DNA of 64,000 nt from Thermoguttaceae bacterium (GTDB lineage Bacteria; Planctomycetota; Planctomycetia; Pirellulales; Thermoguttaceae): assembly GCA_017447865.1 (NCBI GenBank), contig JAFSMO010000007.1:176415-240414 (forward strand), in the 5' to 3' direction. The notes under the pieces are model-generated. The model searched no databases and was not told the origin of the DNA. It saw nothing but the letters and a program-made list of their open reading frames with translations. Made by a program: the position numbers and the translations under genes. Shown here one piece after another: positions 9,185 to 17,105 of this stretch. Each line of letters begins with the position of its first letter. The stretch's first letter is position 1.

Positions 9185-10363
9185 TTATTTTCTGAATGGC
9201 TTTTTCAAACACGCGACGCAAATCTCCTGATGACTGTAATGCAGCTGCCGGGCGCGCACGATGTTGAACCCCCACGACTTGATCCGGGCGATGTAGTCCT
9301 TCACCTCGAACCCCATGTTCCAGTCGGGAAATTTCAGCGTCAGGATCATTCCGCGGACGCTCACCTCCGGGTGCATCACGACCGACTCGATCACGTCCAG
9401 CGTGTAGTTCGGCGGCACGTTAATGTCGCACGTGAGCCAGCGGACGCGCCGGAACTCCTTCCGCTTCACGAACGCGATCCGGGAGCGGATGTGGCGGAAT
9501 TTCGGGTCGGCCAAAACGTTCGGGTGCATCTCGGCCGGGTCCACGCCCATGACCTCGCAGCCGCGGGCGAGAAGGGCCTGCGTCGCGCCGCCGGGAGCGC
9601 TGCCGATCTCGCAGACCCGGGCGTTGAAAATCGGGAAATGGGACCAGCGCAGCGCCTCCTCCATCTTCAGCCACGCACGGGAAACGACGTAATCCGGAAC
9701 TTCCAGATCCAGCATCCCGCCGGGAAAAGCCGACTGAAAGGAGTGGACGCGGTGCCATCCGATGAGCCATTCAAACCGCGGGCCGGCTTTTTTCTCGCGG
9801 CCTTTTCGGGCTTTCTGAGGTTTTGATTCCTGGGCTTCCTCGGAGGTTTCACGCCGGGCCACGAAATCCGTCACACGCGTGGGCGGCGTCGGGTTCACGA
9901 GGATCACGTCCAGCACGGTCTCCCCCTCCAGAGCGGCCTCGCGCTGGTCTTTGCTCTTGAGCGAGTCGAACGGGTACGCCTCGGAAAGCTGGCGGCAGAG
10001 GTCGTACGCCTCGTCGGTCAGGCGCGGCTCGAATTTGTAGTCGCCGATCTTGTGCAGGTCGCGGCCGAAGACGTGGATCCGGTCGAAGCGCCGCTCGCCG
10101 GTGAGTTCCCAGAGTTTGGGGAGGATCTCCTCGACGGTCTCGCCGCGCACCGAGCCGATGGAGTACCCCCACGTGCGGGCGAAGACGCTTTTCAGGGGGA
10201 CCTCCATTTTCTGAAGCGCCTGAATGTTTTCGTCGGGGAGCTTGAACGTGAGCAGACCGGGCCGCGAAAACGCAAGCCGCGCCTCGGGAAATTGACCGAC
10301 GACTTCTTCTTTGATGATGGGTTCCGCCCCGACCTGCGAGGTGGTAAAAATGAAGCTGGACAT
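9185..10363 (-). CDS. RlmM-like SAM-dependent 2'-O-methyltransferase (FtsJ-type)
   Basis: 392 residues. The N-terminal part (FIFTTSQVGAEPIIKEEV onward) resembles the THUMP-like region of RlmM, which methylates the 2'-OH of a cytidine in 23S rRNA. The C-terminal half is a Rossmann methyltransferase of FtsJ/RrmJ type: EIGSAPGGATQALLARG is the SAM-binding loop, GVDPAEM the acidic residue of beta-2, WLTCDIN the catalytic Asp region and MILTLKFPDW the catalytic Lys segment, giving most of the K-D-K-E set. A Lys/Arg-rich linker (KPQKARKGREKKAG) sits between the halves. It probably acts on rRNA in the cytoplasm; identity of the target nucleotide is inferred only from family likeness. No Shine-Dalgarno sequence is seen before the ATG at 10363. 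Confidence 0.75.
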   Translation of the reverse strand: MSSFIFTTSQVGAEPIIKEEVVGQFPEARLAFSRPGLLTFKLPDENIQALQKMEVPLKSVFARTWGYSIGSVRGETVEEILPKLWELTGERRFDRIHVFGRDLHKIGDYKFEPRLTDEAYDLCRQLSEAYPFDSLKSKDQREAALEGETVLDVILVNPTPPTRVTDFVARRETSEEAQESKPQKARKGREKKAGPRFEWLIGWHRVHSFQSAFPGGMLDLEVPDYVVSRAWLKMEEALRWSHFPIFNARVCEIGSAPGGATQALLARGCEVMGVDPAEMHPNVLADPKFRHIRSRIAFVKRKEFRRVRWLTCDINVPPNYTLDVIESVVMHPEVSVRGMILTLKFPDWNMGFEVKDYIARIKSWGFNIVRARQLHYSHQEICVACLKKPFRK

Positions 10364-10402
10364 GAAAATGGGTTAAAGGGAAAAAAGAGGTTTTACCATT
10401 GC

Positions 10403-10528
10403 AACCGCTCTAGCGGTTGAACATTAATAGCCGTGGGTGAAACCCACGGATTGGGAACGGGCGCGGCCCCCCCAATTTTTCCCGTGGGTTTCACCCACGG
10501 CTATTAACATTTAACCGCTAAAGCGGTT
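10403..10528. repeat. Inverted pair of the 47-bp double-hairpin repeat
   Basis: One copy in reverse orientation (10403-10449) and one in forward orientation (10482-10528) face away from each other across 32 bp. Each unit holds two hairpins: CCGTGGGT/ACCCACGG and AACCGCT/AGCGGTT, joined by CTATTAACATT(C/T). The arrangement resembles a BIME (paired REP elements). Confidence 0.9.
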
Positions 10529-10539
10529 AGAGAAAGAAC

Positions 10540-11127
10540 TCAGTCTTTGATCGCGTTCACTTTCTTGAACGCATCCTGAAGGAACCCTTCCAACGGACCA
10601 AAACCCTCCGCCTTCGTGAATTCCGTCGTCAGGAACGTGTTCACGGCCTCTTTCGCCATCCACTCGCCCCAAATCATCGCGCCAAGGCAAAGCACGTTCG
10701 CGTTGTTGATCACCCGGCACATCTTGGCCGCAAAGACCGATTCCACCACCGATGCGTGGATCCCGGCGAAGCGGTTCGCGACGATGCTCATGCCCATGCC
10801 CGTCCCGCAGAACAGGATGCCGCGGGCGGTCGGGTCGGCCTGAAGTTTCTTGCAGGCGACCGGCGCGCAGTCGAAGTACGCAATGTCCTGGCCCTTCTGC
10901 GAGCCAACGTCTTCAACTTCGTACCCCTTCGCGATGAGGTCCGCCTTCACGGCGTCTTTCAGGTCAACGGCAAACGGATCAGCGGCCATGATGATTTTTT
11001 TCATTTTTTTCTCCTCTTTGTGTTGAATGTCAATGATTCTAGCCGAAGCCTCAGTCACAGCGCTTGATACCAGAGCACCAGCAGCTGCGACCGTGGCAGC
11101 CGATTGAAGAAATTCACGACGATCCAT
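10540..11127 (-). CDS. RpiB/LacAB-family sugar-phosphate isomerase with an N-terminal Tat leader
   Basis: 195 residues from the ATG at 11127, which has AAAGGAAG upstream. Residues 1-29 form a twin-arginine signal (DRREFLQS, then an Ala-rich core ending EASA). From residue 42 (MKKIIMAAD) the protein is a full RpiB/LacA/LacB domain of 154 residues: FCGTGMGMSI carries the catalytic-loop Cys, and NNANVLCLGA is the family's second conserved block. The usual SDHAG near the start reads AADPF, so the sugar specificity may differ from ribose-5-phosphate. A second start at 11004 has a near-perfect ribosome binding site, and the linker between leader and enzyme (HKEEKK) is the in-frame translation of that site. 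Either isoform, cytosolic or exported, could be made. The substrate of an exported form is unknown. Confidence 0.75.
   Translation of the reverse strand: MDRREFLQSAATVAAAGALVSSAVTEASARIIDIQHKEEKKMKKIIMAADPFAVDLKDAVKADLIAKGYEVEDVGSQKGQDIAYFDCAPVACKKLQADPTARGILFCGTGMGMSIVANRFAGIHASVVESVFAAKMCRVINNANVLCLGAMIWGEWMAKEAVNTFLTTEFTKAEGFGPLEGFLQDAFKKVNAIKD
11002..11018 (-). promoter_or_regulatory. Strong internal ribosome binding site and ATG in the RpiB-like gene
   Basis: Read on the minus strand, AAGAGGAG (11018-11011) is followed by six nt and ATG (11004-11002). This would start the 154-residue form without the Tat leader, the normal length for RpiB. It is a better match to the ribosome binding site consensus than the one at the upstream start. 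Confidence 0.6.
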
Positions 11128-11395
11128 GAGTTCTTCCTTTCTAAAAAATCTTACGAAAAACAAACAAACCTGCAATGCAAAGCAGGGCAAGTACCATTGA
11201 AGACGGTTCGGGGAGCGGCCTCCGCGAGGGAAACAAAACTCCTTTTATTATTTTACCCGTTTTCCCCGATCAACAACAGGGGGAGGGGCGAGGTGTTGCG
11301 GGGATTTTTTTGGATTTTCACGAAAAACCTGACGCAACGGGCGGACCGCAAAGTATTCGCTGCGTGAAATCTTCCAAATTTTGACGGGGACCCTC

Positions 11396-11424
11396 TTGAA
11401 CGACCTCAAAAAACAGGATAAAAT
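11396..11424 (+). promoter_or_regulatory. Sigma70-type promoter in the gap before the Fic gene
   Basis: TTGAAC (11396-11401), 17 nt, TAAAAT (11419-11424). The -10 region with its extension (GGATAAAATAAA) is shared with a promoter at 18135. The Fic start is about 300 nt downstream, so the leader would be long and would contain the inverted repeat at 11485-11621. The rest of the 604-bp gap 11128-11731 shows no convincing gene. Confidence 0.45.
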
Positions 11425-11484
11425 AAAAGGACGTTCATGAACCTTCAATTCGAAACTCCAAGCCTGCTTCACTTTACCCCTTTT

Positions 11485-11621
11485 ATTTAAACACGGATTT
11501 CCACGGATTCAAAGGATTAAAAGGATTTCGTTTTATTGGATTGAAATGGAGAAGAAGGCGTAAAACCCCCTTTAAATAATCCGTGGAAATCTTTTCAATC
11601 CGTGGAAATCCGTGTTTAAAT
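11485..11621. repeat. Perfect 25-bp inverted repeat enclosing 87 bp
   Basis: The arms at 11485-11509 and 11597-11621 are exact reverse complements (each contains CACGGATTTCCACGG or its complement). A partial extra copy of the right arm lies at 11578-11591. No ORF is enclosed. It may be a dispersed miniature element; only one example lies in this window. Confidence 0.75.
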
Positions 11622-11731
11622 CGAGGTTTGAACCAGGTTTTATTCACATTCAGGAAAAGAAGTTGAAGTTTGGGGAATCTCTTTAAAAGGGGTCGATCGT
11701 GTCACCATGATAAGAAAATCAGGAGGTCCAA

Positions 11732-12802
11732 ATGTCTGAATTCAAACTGCTGCCGCTGCCGCCGGAAGCCAGCCTCAAGAGCCAGGCCGTCTGGGAGCAT
11801 CTCGTCGAAGCGCAGCACGCGATGATGGAGTTGAAATATTACGCGAAAACCGTCCCCAATCAGGAAATTCTGATGAACGCCGTGGGGCTTCTGGAGGCGA
11901 AAGCCAGTTCCGAAATCGAGGGGATCCGCGCCACGCTCGACGAGATCTGCCTTGCGGGGATTTTTGACGGGGATTTCATCCCGTTTTCGGCCCGGGACGT
12001 TCGGGACTATTCCGACGCCATGGCGCGCGGGTTCGAGCTGATGCGCGAGCAGGGGCGTCTGGCCGTGAACACGATCTGCGAGATCCAGCAGGTCCTGGAG
12101 CATTACACAGCCGGGCTTCGGATGGAGAGCGGGACCGTGCTCCAAAACCCCTCGTCGGGGCAGATCGTTTACGTCCCGCCGCAGGATTTCGGCGAGATCA
12201 TGGACCTCCTGCGCAATCTGGAGCAGGTCTTCAACGAGGACGATTTCTGGCCGGAGACCGACCCACTGATCAAAATGGCCGCGGCGCATTACCAGTTCGA
12301 GAGCATCCACCCCTTTCACGACGGCAATGGCCGCACGGGGCGCATTCTGAACGTTCTGTACCTGGTCCTGAAGGGTGGGCTGGACGCGCCGGTCCTGAAC
12401 CTTAGCCGGTTTATCCTCCAGCGCCGGAAGGACTACTACCGCCTCTTTCGCGAAGTGCGCCAGAACGGCGATTGGGATGGTTTGGTTCTGTTCATGCTCG
12501 ACGCCGTGGCGGAGGCTTCCAGAGCGACGCTTCGGACGGTTCAGGAGATCTCCCGCACGATGGACGAGACCCGCCGGAAGATCGAGGGCCAGCGGTTCTG
12601 CAGCCCGGCCCTTCTGGACGCGCTGTTCCTGTTCCCCTACACCCGGACGGAGCTCTTCGCCCAGCGCCTCGGCGTCCATCGAACCACCGCCTCGGCCCGA
12701 TTGAAAGCCCTGGTCGAGTTGGGCGTTTTGGAGAAACTCACGATCGACCGAAAAACGTATTACGTCAACCGGGCGCTGTTTGACGTCCTGAGCCAGTCCT
12801 GA
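11732..12802 (+). CDS. Fic family protein (AMPylase type) with intramolecular inhibitory helix
   Basis: 356 residues, with an excellent ribosome binding site (AGGAGGT) seven nt before the ATG. The Fic core motif HPFHDGNGRTGR spans residues 193-204 and is intact, so the protein should transfer AMP or a related group from a nucleotide to a hydroxyl on a target protein. The inhibitory motif S/T-x3-E-G/N is present at residues 59-64 (SSEIEG), N-terminal to the Fic core, so this is a class II, self-inhibited protein. The C-terminal part (LFLFPYTRTELFAQRLG, then TTASARLKALVELGVLEK) looks like a winged helix-turn-helix. This three-part layout is common in chromosomal Fic proteins of unknown target. 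No antitoxin-like partner gene is adjacent. The gap upstream holds a promoter and an inverted repeat. Confidence 0.88.
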   Translation: MSEFKLLPLPPEASLKSQAVWEHLVEAQHAMMELKYYAKTVPNQEILMNAVGLLEAKASSEIEGIRATLDEICLAGIFDGDFIPFSARDVRDYSDAMARGFELMREQGRLAVNTICEIQQVLEHYTAGLRMESGTVLQNPSSGQIVYVPPQDFGEIMDLLRNLEQVFNEDDFWPETDPLIKMAAAHYQFESIHPFHDGNGRTGRILNVLYLVLKGGLDAPVLNLSRFILQRRKDYYRLFREVRQNGDWDGLVLFMLDAVAEASRATLRTVQEISRTMDETRRKIEGQRFCSPALLDALFLFPYTRTELFAQRLGVHRTTASARLKALVELGVLEKLTIDRKTYYVNRALFDVLSQS

Positions 12803-12807
12803 AAACA

Positions 12808-12991
12808 GGCGAGCGGGGGCAGTTATGCCCCCGTGATTCGGAGGGCCGGCGTCCCACCGGTCAAGTTAAAGGCGTCCCAATTTACGGGGTCATAACTGAC
12901 CCCGCTCGCCAGCGTCGTTCCGTGTGAGAATGAATGGCGAGCGGGGCAGTTATGCCCCCGTGATTCGGAGGGCCGGCGGCCCGCCGGTCAA
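12808..12991. repeat. Three covarying-stem hairpin repeats, two with a longer shared tail
   Basis: Copies at 12808-12832 (forward), 12881-12910 (reverse) and 12936-12960 (forward). The stems differ: GGGGGCA/TGCCCCC, GGGGTCA/TGACCCC and GGGGCA/TGCCCC. The two forward copies are each followed by a related tail (TGATTCGGAGGGCCGGCG and about 18 more bp), making near-duplicate 57-bp blocks. The region 12803-13111 is otherwise non-coding. Confidence 0.85.
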
Positions 12992-12996
12992 GCATT

Positions 12997-13043
12997 CCGT
13001 GGGTTTCACCCACGGCTATTAACATTCAACCGCTAAAGCGGTT
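12997..13043 (+). repeat. 47-bp double-hairpin repeat, single copy
   Basis: A full forward copy: CCGTGGGTTTCACCCACGG, the CTATTAACATTCA spacer, then AACCGCTAAAGCGGTT. Confidence 0.9.
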
Positions 13044-13062
13044 GCAAGCGGCCGGTCCTCCG

Positions 13063-13100
13063 AATCATAATTCATAATTCATAATTCTTAATTCATAATT
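13063..13100. repeat. Short AT-rich tandem repeat (ATTCATA units)
   Basis: ATTCATA-type heptamers are repeated about five times with small changes, just upstream of a consensus promoter. A shorter run of the same sequence lies at 20385-20412. Confidence 0.6.
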
Positions 13101-13111
13101 GGTCCGTCCCC

Positions 13112-13140
13112 TTGACAGCGGGTTTTTCTTGTATTATAAT
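13112..13140 (+). promoter_or_regulatory. Consensus sigma70 promoter of the exported oxidoreductase
   Basis: TTGACA (13112-13117), 17 nt, TATAAT (13135-13140): both hexamers match the consensus exactly. The gene begins at 13211, giving a leader of about 65 nt. Confidence 0.85.
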
Positions 13141-13210
13141 ATCTTTTGGCCGGGTGTTTTTGCCTGGAACATTTTATCCTTCCCACTTCCTTTAACCTTT
13201 CGGGTCCATC

Positions 13211-14413
13211 ATGAAACACTTCATCCTTCCCCTTTTGTTCGTTTCTTTCCTTTTTGTCTCTGCGTCAGCCCGGGCGGACGGCGTGTTCCGGCTCGGCATC
13301 ATCGGGACCGATACGTCGCACGTCCCCGCGTTCGTCAAGCTCTTCAACGACCCGAACGCCGAGGGCGACTACCAGAAGTTCCAGGTCGTCGGCGCCTACA
13401 AGGGCGGAATGCCCGACAATGAAAGCAGCTGGAGCCGCAAAGACGGCTACGCCAACGACATCGCGCCGCTCGGCGTCAAGGTTTACGACACGATCGAGGA
13501 GATGCTCGCCAACGTGGACGGCGTCCTGATCGAGAGCGTGGACGGGCGTCCGCATCTGGAATTCGCCAAACCGGTCATCGAGGCGGGCAAGCCGTTCTTT
13601 GTCGACAAGCCGATGGCGGGGAACCTTTGGGAAGTGATCGAGATCTTCCGTCTGGCCGAGGAGAAAAACGTGCCGTTCTTTTCCGCGTCGTCGCTCCGCT
13701 ACAGCGAGGGGATGCGCCGGGTGCGCGAGGACAGTCCGTTCGGCGAGACGCACGGCGTGGACGCCTGGAGCCCCTGCCACCTGAACGAGTTCCACCCGGA
13801 TTTCTACTGGTACGGGATCCACGGCGTGGAGACGCTTTTCACCATGATGGGCCCCGGCTGCGTGAGCGTTTCGCGCACCTCGACCCCGAACTATGACGTG
13901 GCGGTGGGGATTTGGGAAAACGGCAAGATCGGCGTTTTCCGCGGTCAGCGTGCCGGCGCCCAGCCCTACGGCGGGATGGTCTTCGGGAGCAAAGGAGCCG
14001 ACCTGGCCGGGAAATACGACGGCTACAAGCCGCTGTGCGACGAGATCTGCAAGTTCTTCCTGACGGGCAAAACCCCGATCGAGCCGCGCGAGACGCTCGA
14101 GATCATGGCGTTCATGACCGCGGCGGACGTCAGCAAGACGCTCAACGGCCAGCACGTGACGCTTGCGTCGGTGATCGAGGAGGCGAAAAACCTGAATGTG
14201 CAGACGTTTACCGTCACGCTCGGCGACGCGGACGCGATCACGCTGGACGGCAAGCCGGTCACGCTGGAGGAGCTCGGCAAGACGCTGACCGCGCCGAACG
14301 CCCAGACCTATTACCGGGTCATTCTGGAAAACCCCGCCGGCGTTTCGGGAGATAAACTCACGGCGGTCCTCAAGGGCCTCGGAAACGCGACGCTCGTGCG
14401 GTATATTTATTAG
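13211..14413 (+). CDS. Exported Gfo/Idh/MocA family oxidoreductase
   Basis: 400 residues with a Sec signal peptide (MKHFILPLLFVSFLFVSASARA). The Rossmann part begins FRLGIIGTDTSHVPAF, where the usual GxGxxG is altered to GTDTSH. The family's conserved Lys-Pro motif appears as AGKPFFVDKPMAG, with Asp in place of the usual Glu. The C-terminal substrate domain includes HLNEFHPDFYWYGIHGVE, which supplies candidate catalytic residues. Many planctomycetes carry expanded sets of exported members of this family, thought to act on sugars or sugar derivatives in the periplasm, though the source of the cofactor there is unsettled. The altered nucleotide-binding loop makes NAD(P) use uncertain. The gene stands alone behind a consensus promoter and is followed by four 47-bp repeats. 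Confidence 0.8.
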   Translation: MKHFILPLLFVSFLFVSASARADGVFRLGIIGTDTSHVPAFVKLFNDPNAEGDYQKFQVVGAYKGGMPDNESSWSRKDGYANDIAPLGVKVYDTIEEMLANVDGVLIESVDGRPHLEFAKPVIEAGKPFFVDKPMAGNLWEVIEIFRLAEEKNVPFFSASSLRYSEGMRRVREDSPFGETHGVDAWSPCHLNEFHPDFYWYGIHGVETLFTMMGPGCVSVSRTSTPNYDVAVGIWENGKIGVFRGQRAGAQPYGGMVFGSKGADLAGKYDGYKPLCDEICKFFLTGKTPIEPRETLEIMAFMTAADVSKTLNGQHVTLASVIEEAKNLNVQTFTVTLGDADAITLDGKPVTLEELGKTLTAPNAQTYYRVILENPAGVSGDKLTAVLKGLGNATLVRYIY

Positions 14414-14418
14414 AAAAA

Positions 14419-14689
14419 AACCGCTTTAGCGGTTTAATGTTAATAGCCGTGGGTGCAACCCACGGAATGATTCGGCGGACGGTCGTCCACCCCCTCAACC
14501 GCTTTAGCGGTTGAATGTTATTAGCCGTGGGTGAAACCCACGGAAAATTGCGGCGGTGGCCGTCCCGTCATCCCCTCAACCGCTTTAGCGGTTGAATATC
14601 AATAGCAGTGGGTGAAACCCACGGAATTGTTCAGCGGACGCCCGCTAACCCCCAATCGCTTTGGGGGTTGAACAATAATAGCCGAGGGC
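14419..14689 (-). repeat. Array of four 47-bp double-hairpin repeats, reverse orientation
   Basis: Three full copies at 14419-14465, 14497-14543 and 14578-14624 and one decayed copy at about 14647-14689, all in reverse orientation. Spacers are 31 to 34 bp with some likeness to each other. The array forms the left border of the AT-rich island. Confidence 0.9.
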
Positions 14690-14735
14690 TTATTCCAAGT
14701 TCCTTGGCATGGTTCATTAATTACCCAGGATTAAA

Positions 14736-15659
14736 ATGATTGTAGCCATTGATTTTGAAACAGCCAATTCAGACCGTAAGAGTGTTATATCTGTTGGGAT
14801 CGCTTTCCGAAAGAATAATCAGATATTTTCACATGAATGGTTGATAAAACCACCAGATAATACAGAATTTAGTGAATACAATGTAAATATACATCATATC
14901 ACACCAGACATGGTGAAAGATATGCCATATTTTCCAGTTGTATGGCAACATATCGAACAAATAATTGGGGAAGAACCTATTTTTGTTGCTCACAATGCTC
15001 AAAGTGTTGAGGGTTGTTGTTTACGTTCTTTATTTACACACTACAATATGGGAGCGTTCGATTCACAGATAATTTGTACTCTTGAAATGTCAAGAACGTA
15101 TTTTCCTCAAATTTCTAATTGTGGATTGGCCTCAATGACAAGATGGTTTGAAATAGACCTTAACAACCATCATAATGCTGAAGAAGATGCTAGGGCGTGT
15201 TTGGAACTTTATGAAATCCTGCAGTGCCCAGAAAAGATAGCATCTTTATACAATAAAATTATACGTTATTATATGGAAAATTATTCCTTTGAAATGTCCG
15301 ATTATTATACAAAGGATGAGCTTAATGAAAAATTAAGAAAATCGGTTGAAAAAATAATTGATATGCCAGATCGCCGTTTTGCAGATATGAATATCGTATT
15401 TTCTGGCGAATTAGATTTTAATGATTCAAAAGATTTTGTAAGATCATTAATTAACCGTTTTGGAGCAAATTGCAAATCTTGTGTTAGCAGAAAAACGGAT
15501 ATATTAGTCCTGTCACCATGTTTTTATGAATTAAGTGTAAAGAAGAAGTATGTGTCTACAAAATATACCAAAGCACGTGAAATTCAAGAAAAAGGAGGAA
15601 AAATTAAAATCATTTCATGGTCTGAATTTTTAAAGATGTGTTCAATACATCACTTTTAA
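14736..15659 (+). CDS. DnaQ-like DEDDh exonuclease fused to a BRCT domain
   Basis: 307 residues. The N-terminal exonuclease domain (1-165) shows ExoI (IVAIDFETA, with Asp and Glu) and ExoIII (HNAEEDARAC, with His and Asp). At ExoII the usual HNAxFD reads HNAQSVEG, so the catalytic Asp is replaced by Val with a Glu beside it; activity is doubtful. The C-terminus (about 215-300, from NIVFSGELDF to IKIISWSEFLKMC) is a BRCT domain. This architecture is known in proteins that process DNA ends. Codon use is strongly AT-rich compared with both flanking regions, pointing to transfer. AGGA lies just before the ATG. The gene is 18 bp upstream of the next ORF, so the two form a likely operon bounded by repeat arrays. 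Confidence 0.8.
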   Translation: MIVAIDFETANSDRKSVISVGIAFRKNNQIFSHEWLIKPPDNTEFSEYNVNIHHITPDMVKDMPYFPVVWQHIEQIIGEEPIFVAHNAQSVEGCCLRSLFTHYNMGAFDSQIICTLEMSRTYFPQISNCGLASMTRWFEIDLNNHHNAEEDARACLELYEILQCPEKIASLYNKIIRYYMENYSFEMSDYYTKDELNEKLRKSVEKIIDMPDRRFADMNIVFSGELDFNDSKDFVRSLINRFGANCKSCVSRKTDILVLSPCFYELSVKKKYVSTKYTKAREIQEKGGKIKIISWSEFLKMCSIHHF

Positions 15660-15677
15660 TAAAATAGGAGATATGTC

Positions 15678-16367
15678 ATGAGTGAATTATATGCCGATTT
15701 CCCCAAATTCCATGCGTCTCTTGATTCCTATATGAAGAATCAATATCGCGAGCTGTCATCTATCGAAGAAGTTCGCCAATGGATGAACACACTATTAAAG
15801 CCACCTAAAGATTCAAAGAAAAAAGGAGATGTCCAAAACAAGGCAGGAATGAAACTTCATAAAATATATCCAGATTGGGAGTTAACAAAAGATCCTTGGG
15901 ATGAAGGTTTTCTTTTGGATTGGATTGTTTTGGCAGATACGCAAGGAGAAAAATGCGAGTTAAAATATCGGCATGGCAAACTAGTCTCGGATAATATTAC
16001 CTTTGACAACATTCCTCGAACGATTCAAGCGGATTCATTACCCGAAGAAATGACTATTTTCGGTAAAGCAGTCAATTCAAATATTTTCGTGGCGGAATCC
16101 ATGAGCGCTATTGATGATATTTTACAATTTACGATGAACGATCTGCTTGTGCGACTAAAAAATTATGGGTTTACTGTTCCGTCCCTGATTCAGTCCTTCG
16201 ATAGTATTGAGAACGTTATTGTTTTTTTGGAACAAAACAATATTACCTCATGCTATCTTGCCATAGATTATTTGTATTATCGTGAATGTATTGGCTACTC
16301 GACAAAGTATCCAATGTGGATTGTTCATATCGACTTTTCAAAAGCAAAACAATTCACACTTTTTTAA
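15678..16367 (+). CDS. Unknown AT-rich protein, possible PD-(D/E)xK-like nuclease
   Basis: 229 residues; I do not recognise the family. TAGGAGATATGTC gives a good ribosome binding site, and the gene follows the exonuclease-BRCT gene by 18 bp with the same low GC content. There is no signal peptide or membrane segment. One stretch, GFLLDWIVLADTQGEKCELKY, has an Asp followed 14 residues later by Glu-x-Lys on alternating hydrophobic strands, the pattern of a PD-(D/E)xK nuclease core; a motif-level guess only. A Lys-rich stretch (KPPKDSKKKGD) lies near residue 45. Pairing with an exonuclease-like partner inside a mobile-looking island would fit a DNA-targeting or defence role, but nothing in the sequence proves it. 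Confidence 0.45.
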   Translation: MSELYADFPKFHASLDSYMKNQYRELSSIEEVRQWMNTLLKPPKDSKKKGDVQNKAGMKLHKIYPDWELTKDPWDEGFLLDWIVLADTQGEKCELKYRHGKLVSDNITFDNIPRTIQADSLPEEMTIFGKAVNSNIFVAESMSAIDDILQFTMNDLLVRLKNYGFTVPSLIQSFDSIENVIVFLEQNNITSCYLAIDYLYYRECIGYSTKYPMWIVHIDFSKAKQFTLF

Positions 16368-16414
16368 TTTATTACACAATCCCAACAGACTTGGTTTTGT
16401 AATATAATCAAACA

Positions 16415-16606
16415 CCGAGGGTTTCACCCACGGCTAATAACATTCAACCGCTAAAGCGGTTGGACGGGGCCGCGCCCGTTCCCTAATCCGTGGGTTTCAT
16501 CCACGGCTATTAACATTCAACCGCTAAAGCGGTTGGACACGAACACAACCAATTCAAATCCGTGGGTTTCACCCACGGCTATTAACATTCAACCGCTAAA
16601 GCGGTT
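16415..16606 (+). repeat. Array of three 47-bp double-hairpin repeats, forward orientation
   Basis: Full-length copies at 16415-16461, 16488-16534 and 16560-16606, spaced by 26 and 25 bp. They lie between the AT-rich island and the transposase and are in the opposite orientation to the left array. The first spacer (GGACGGGGCCGCGCCCGTTC) is close to the reverse complement of the one at 10450-10481. Confidence 0.9.
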
Positions 16607-16631
16607 AAGGCTCATAAAATGAGGGAAACAC

Positions 16632-17096
16632 ATGCCCAATTCCTATTCGCAGGTTTTTGTTCACCTCGTTTTTGCGGTCAAGCATCGCCAATGTTTACTC
16701 CATAAACGCTGCGACGATTTGTACCGTTACATTACGGGAATCATCCAATCTCCCAAGAACCGGCACAAATTATACGCAATCGGCGGAATGCCGGACCACA
16801 TCCACATTTTAGTGAGCATGCATCCGTCACAAAGCATCGCGGATCTGGTCAAGGAGATCAAAATCGCCTCGGCGCTTTGGCTGAATGAGCAAAACCTTTT
16901 TATGGGCCGGTTCCACTGGCAGGACGGTTACGGCGCGTTTTCCATTGGAATGTCCCAGTTGGAAGCGGTTACTCACTACGTTTTGAATCAGGAAGAACAC
17001 CACAAACGCATGACGTTCCGCGAAGAATACATCGCGTTCCTGGAAAAATACGGTATTCCGTATGACGCGCGGCACGTTTTCGGCGATTTGGTGTAA
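16632..17096 (+). CDS. Y1 (HUH) transposase, IS200/REP-associated type
   Basis: 154 residues, matching the PF01797-type single-domain transposases. GMPDHIHILVSM carries the HUH metal-binding pair, WQDGYGAFSIG is a conserved block of this subgroup, and YVLNQEEHHKRMTF is the helix where the catalytic Tyr is expected (VTHYVLNQ). Such enzymes cut and rejoin single-stranded DNA at hairpins. The gene is flanked by four copies of the 47-bp double hairpin, the last ending 26 bp before it and the next starting 10 bp after it. There is no TnpB partner. That context matches REP-associated tyrosine transposases (RAYTs), domesticated enzymes thought to spread REP hairpins, better than a free IS200 copy. 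GC content is intermediate. GAGGGAAAC precedes the ATG. Confidence 0.85.
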   Translation: MPNSYSQVFVHLVFAVKHRQCLLHKRCDDLYRYITGIIQSPKNRHKLYAIGGMPDHIHILVSMHPSQSIADLVKEIKIASALWLNEQNLFMGRFHWQDGYGAFSIGMSQLEAVTHYVLNQEEHHKRMTFREEYIAFLEKYGIPYDARHVFGDLV

Positions 17097-17105
17097 ACCC
17101 GAAAT

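Noticed and set aside
8994..9230. Plus-strand ORF of 78 codons between the SGNH hydrolase and the methyltransferase
   Set aside because: It begins inside a hairpin repeat, runs through another hairpin and overlaps the end of the methyltransferase gene. No family likeness.
11104..11367. Plus-strand ORF of 87 codons before the Fic gene
   Set aside because: Overlaps the start of the RpiB-like gene on the other strand, has no ribosome binding site and low-complexity sequence.
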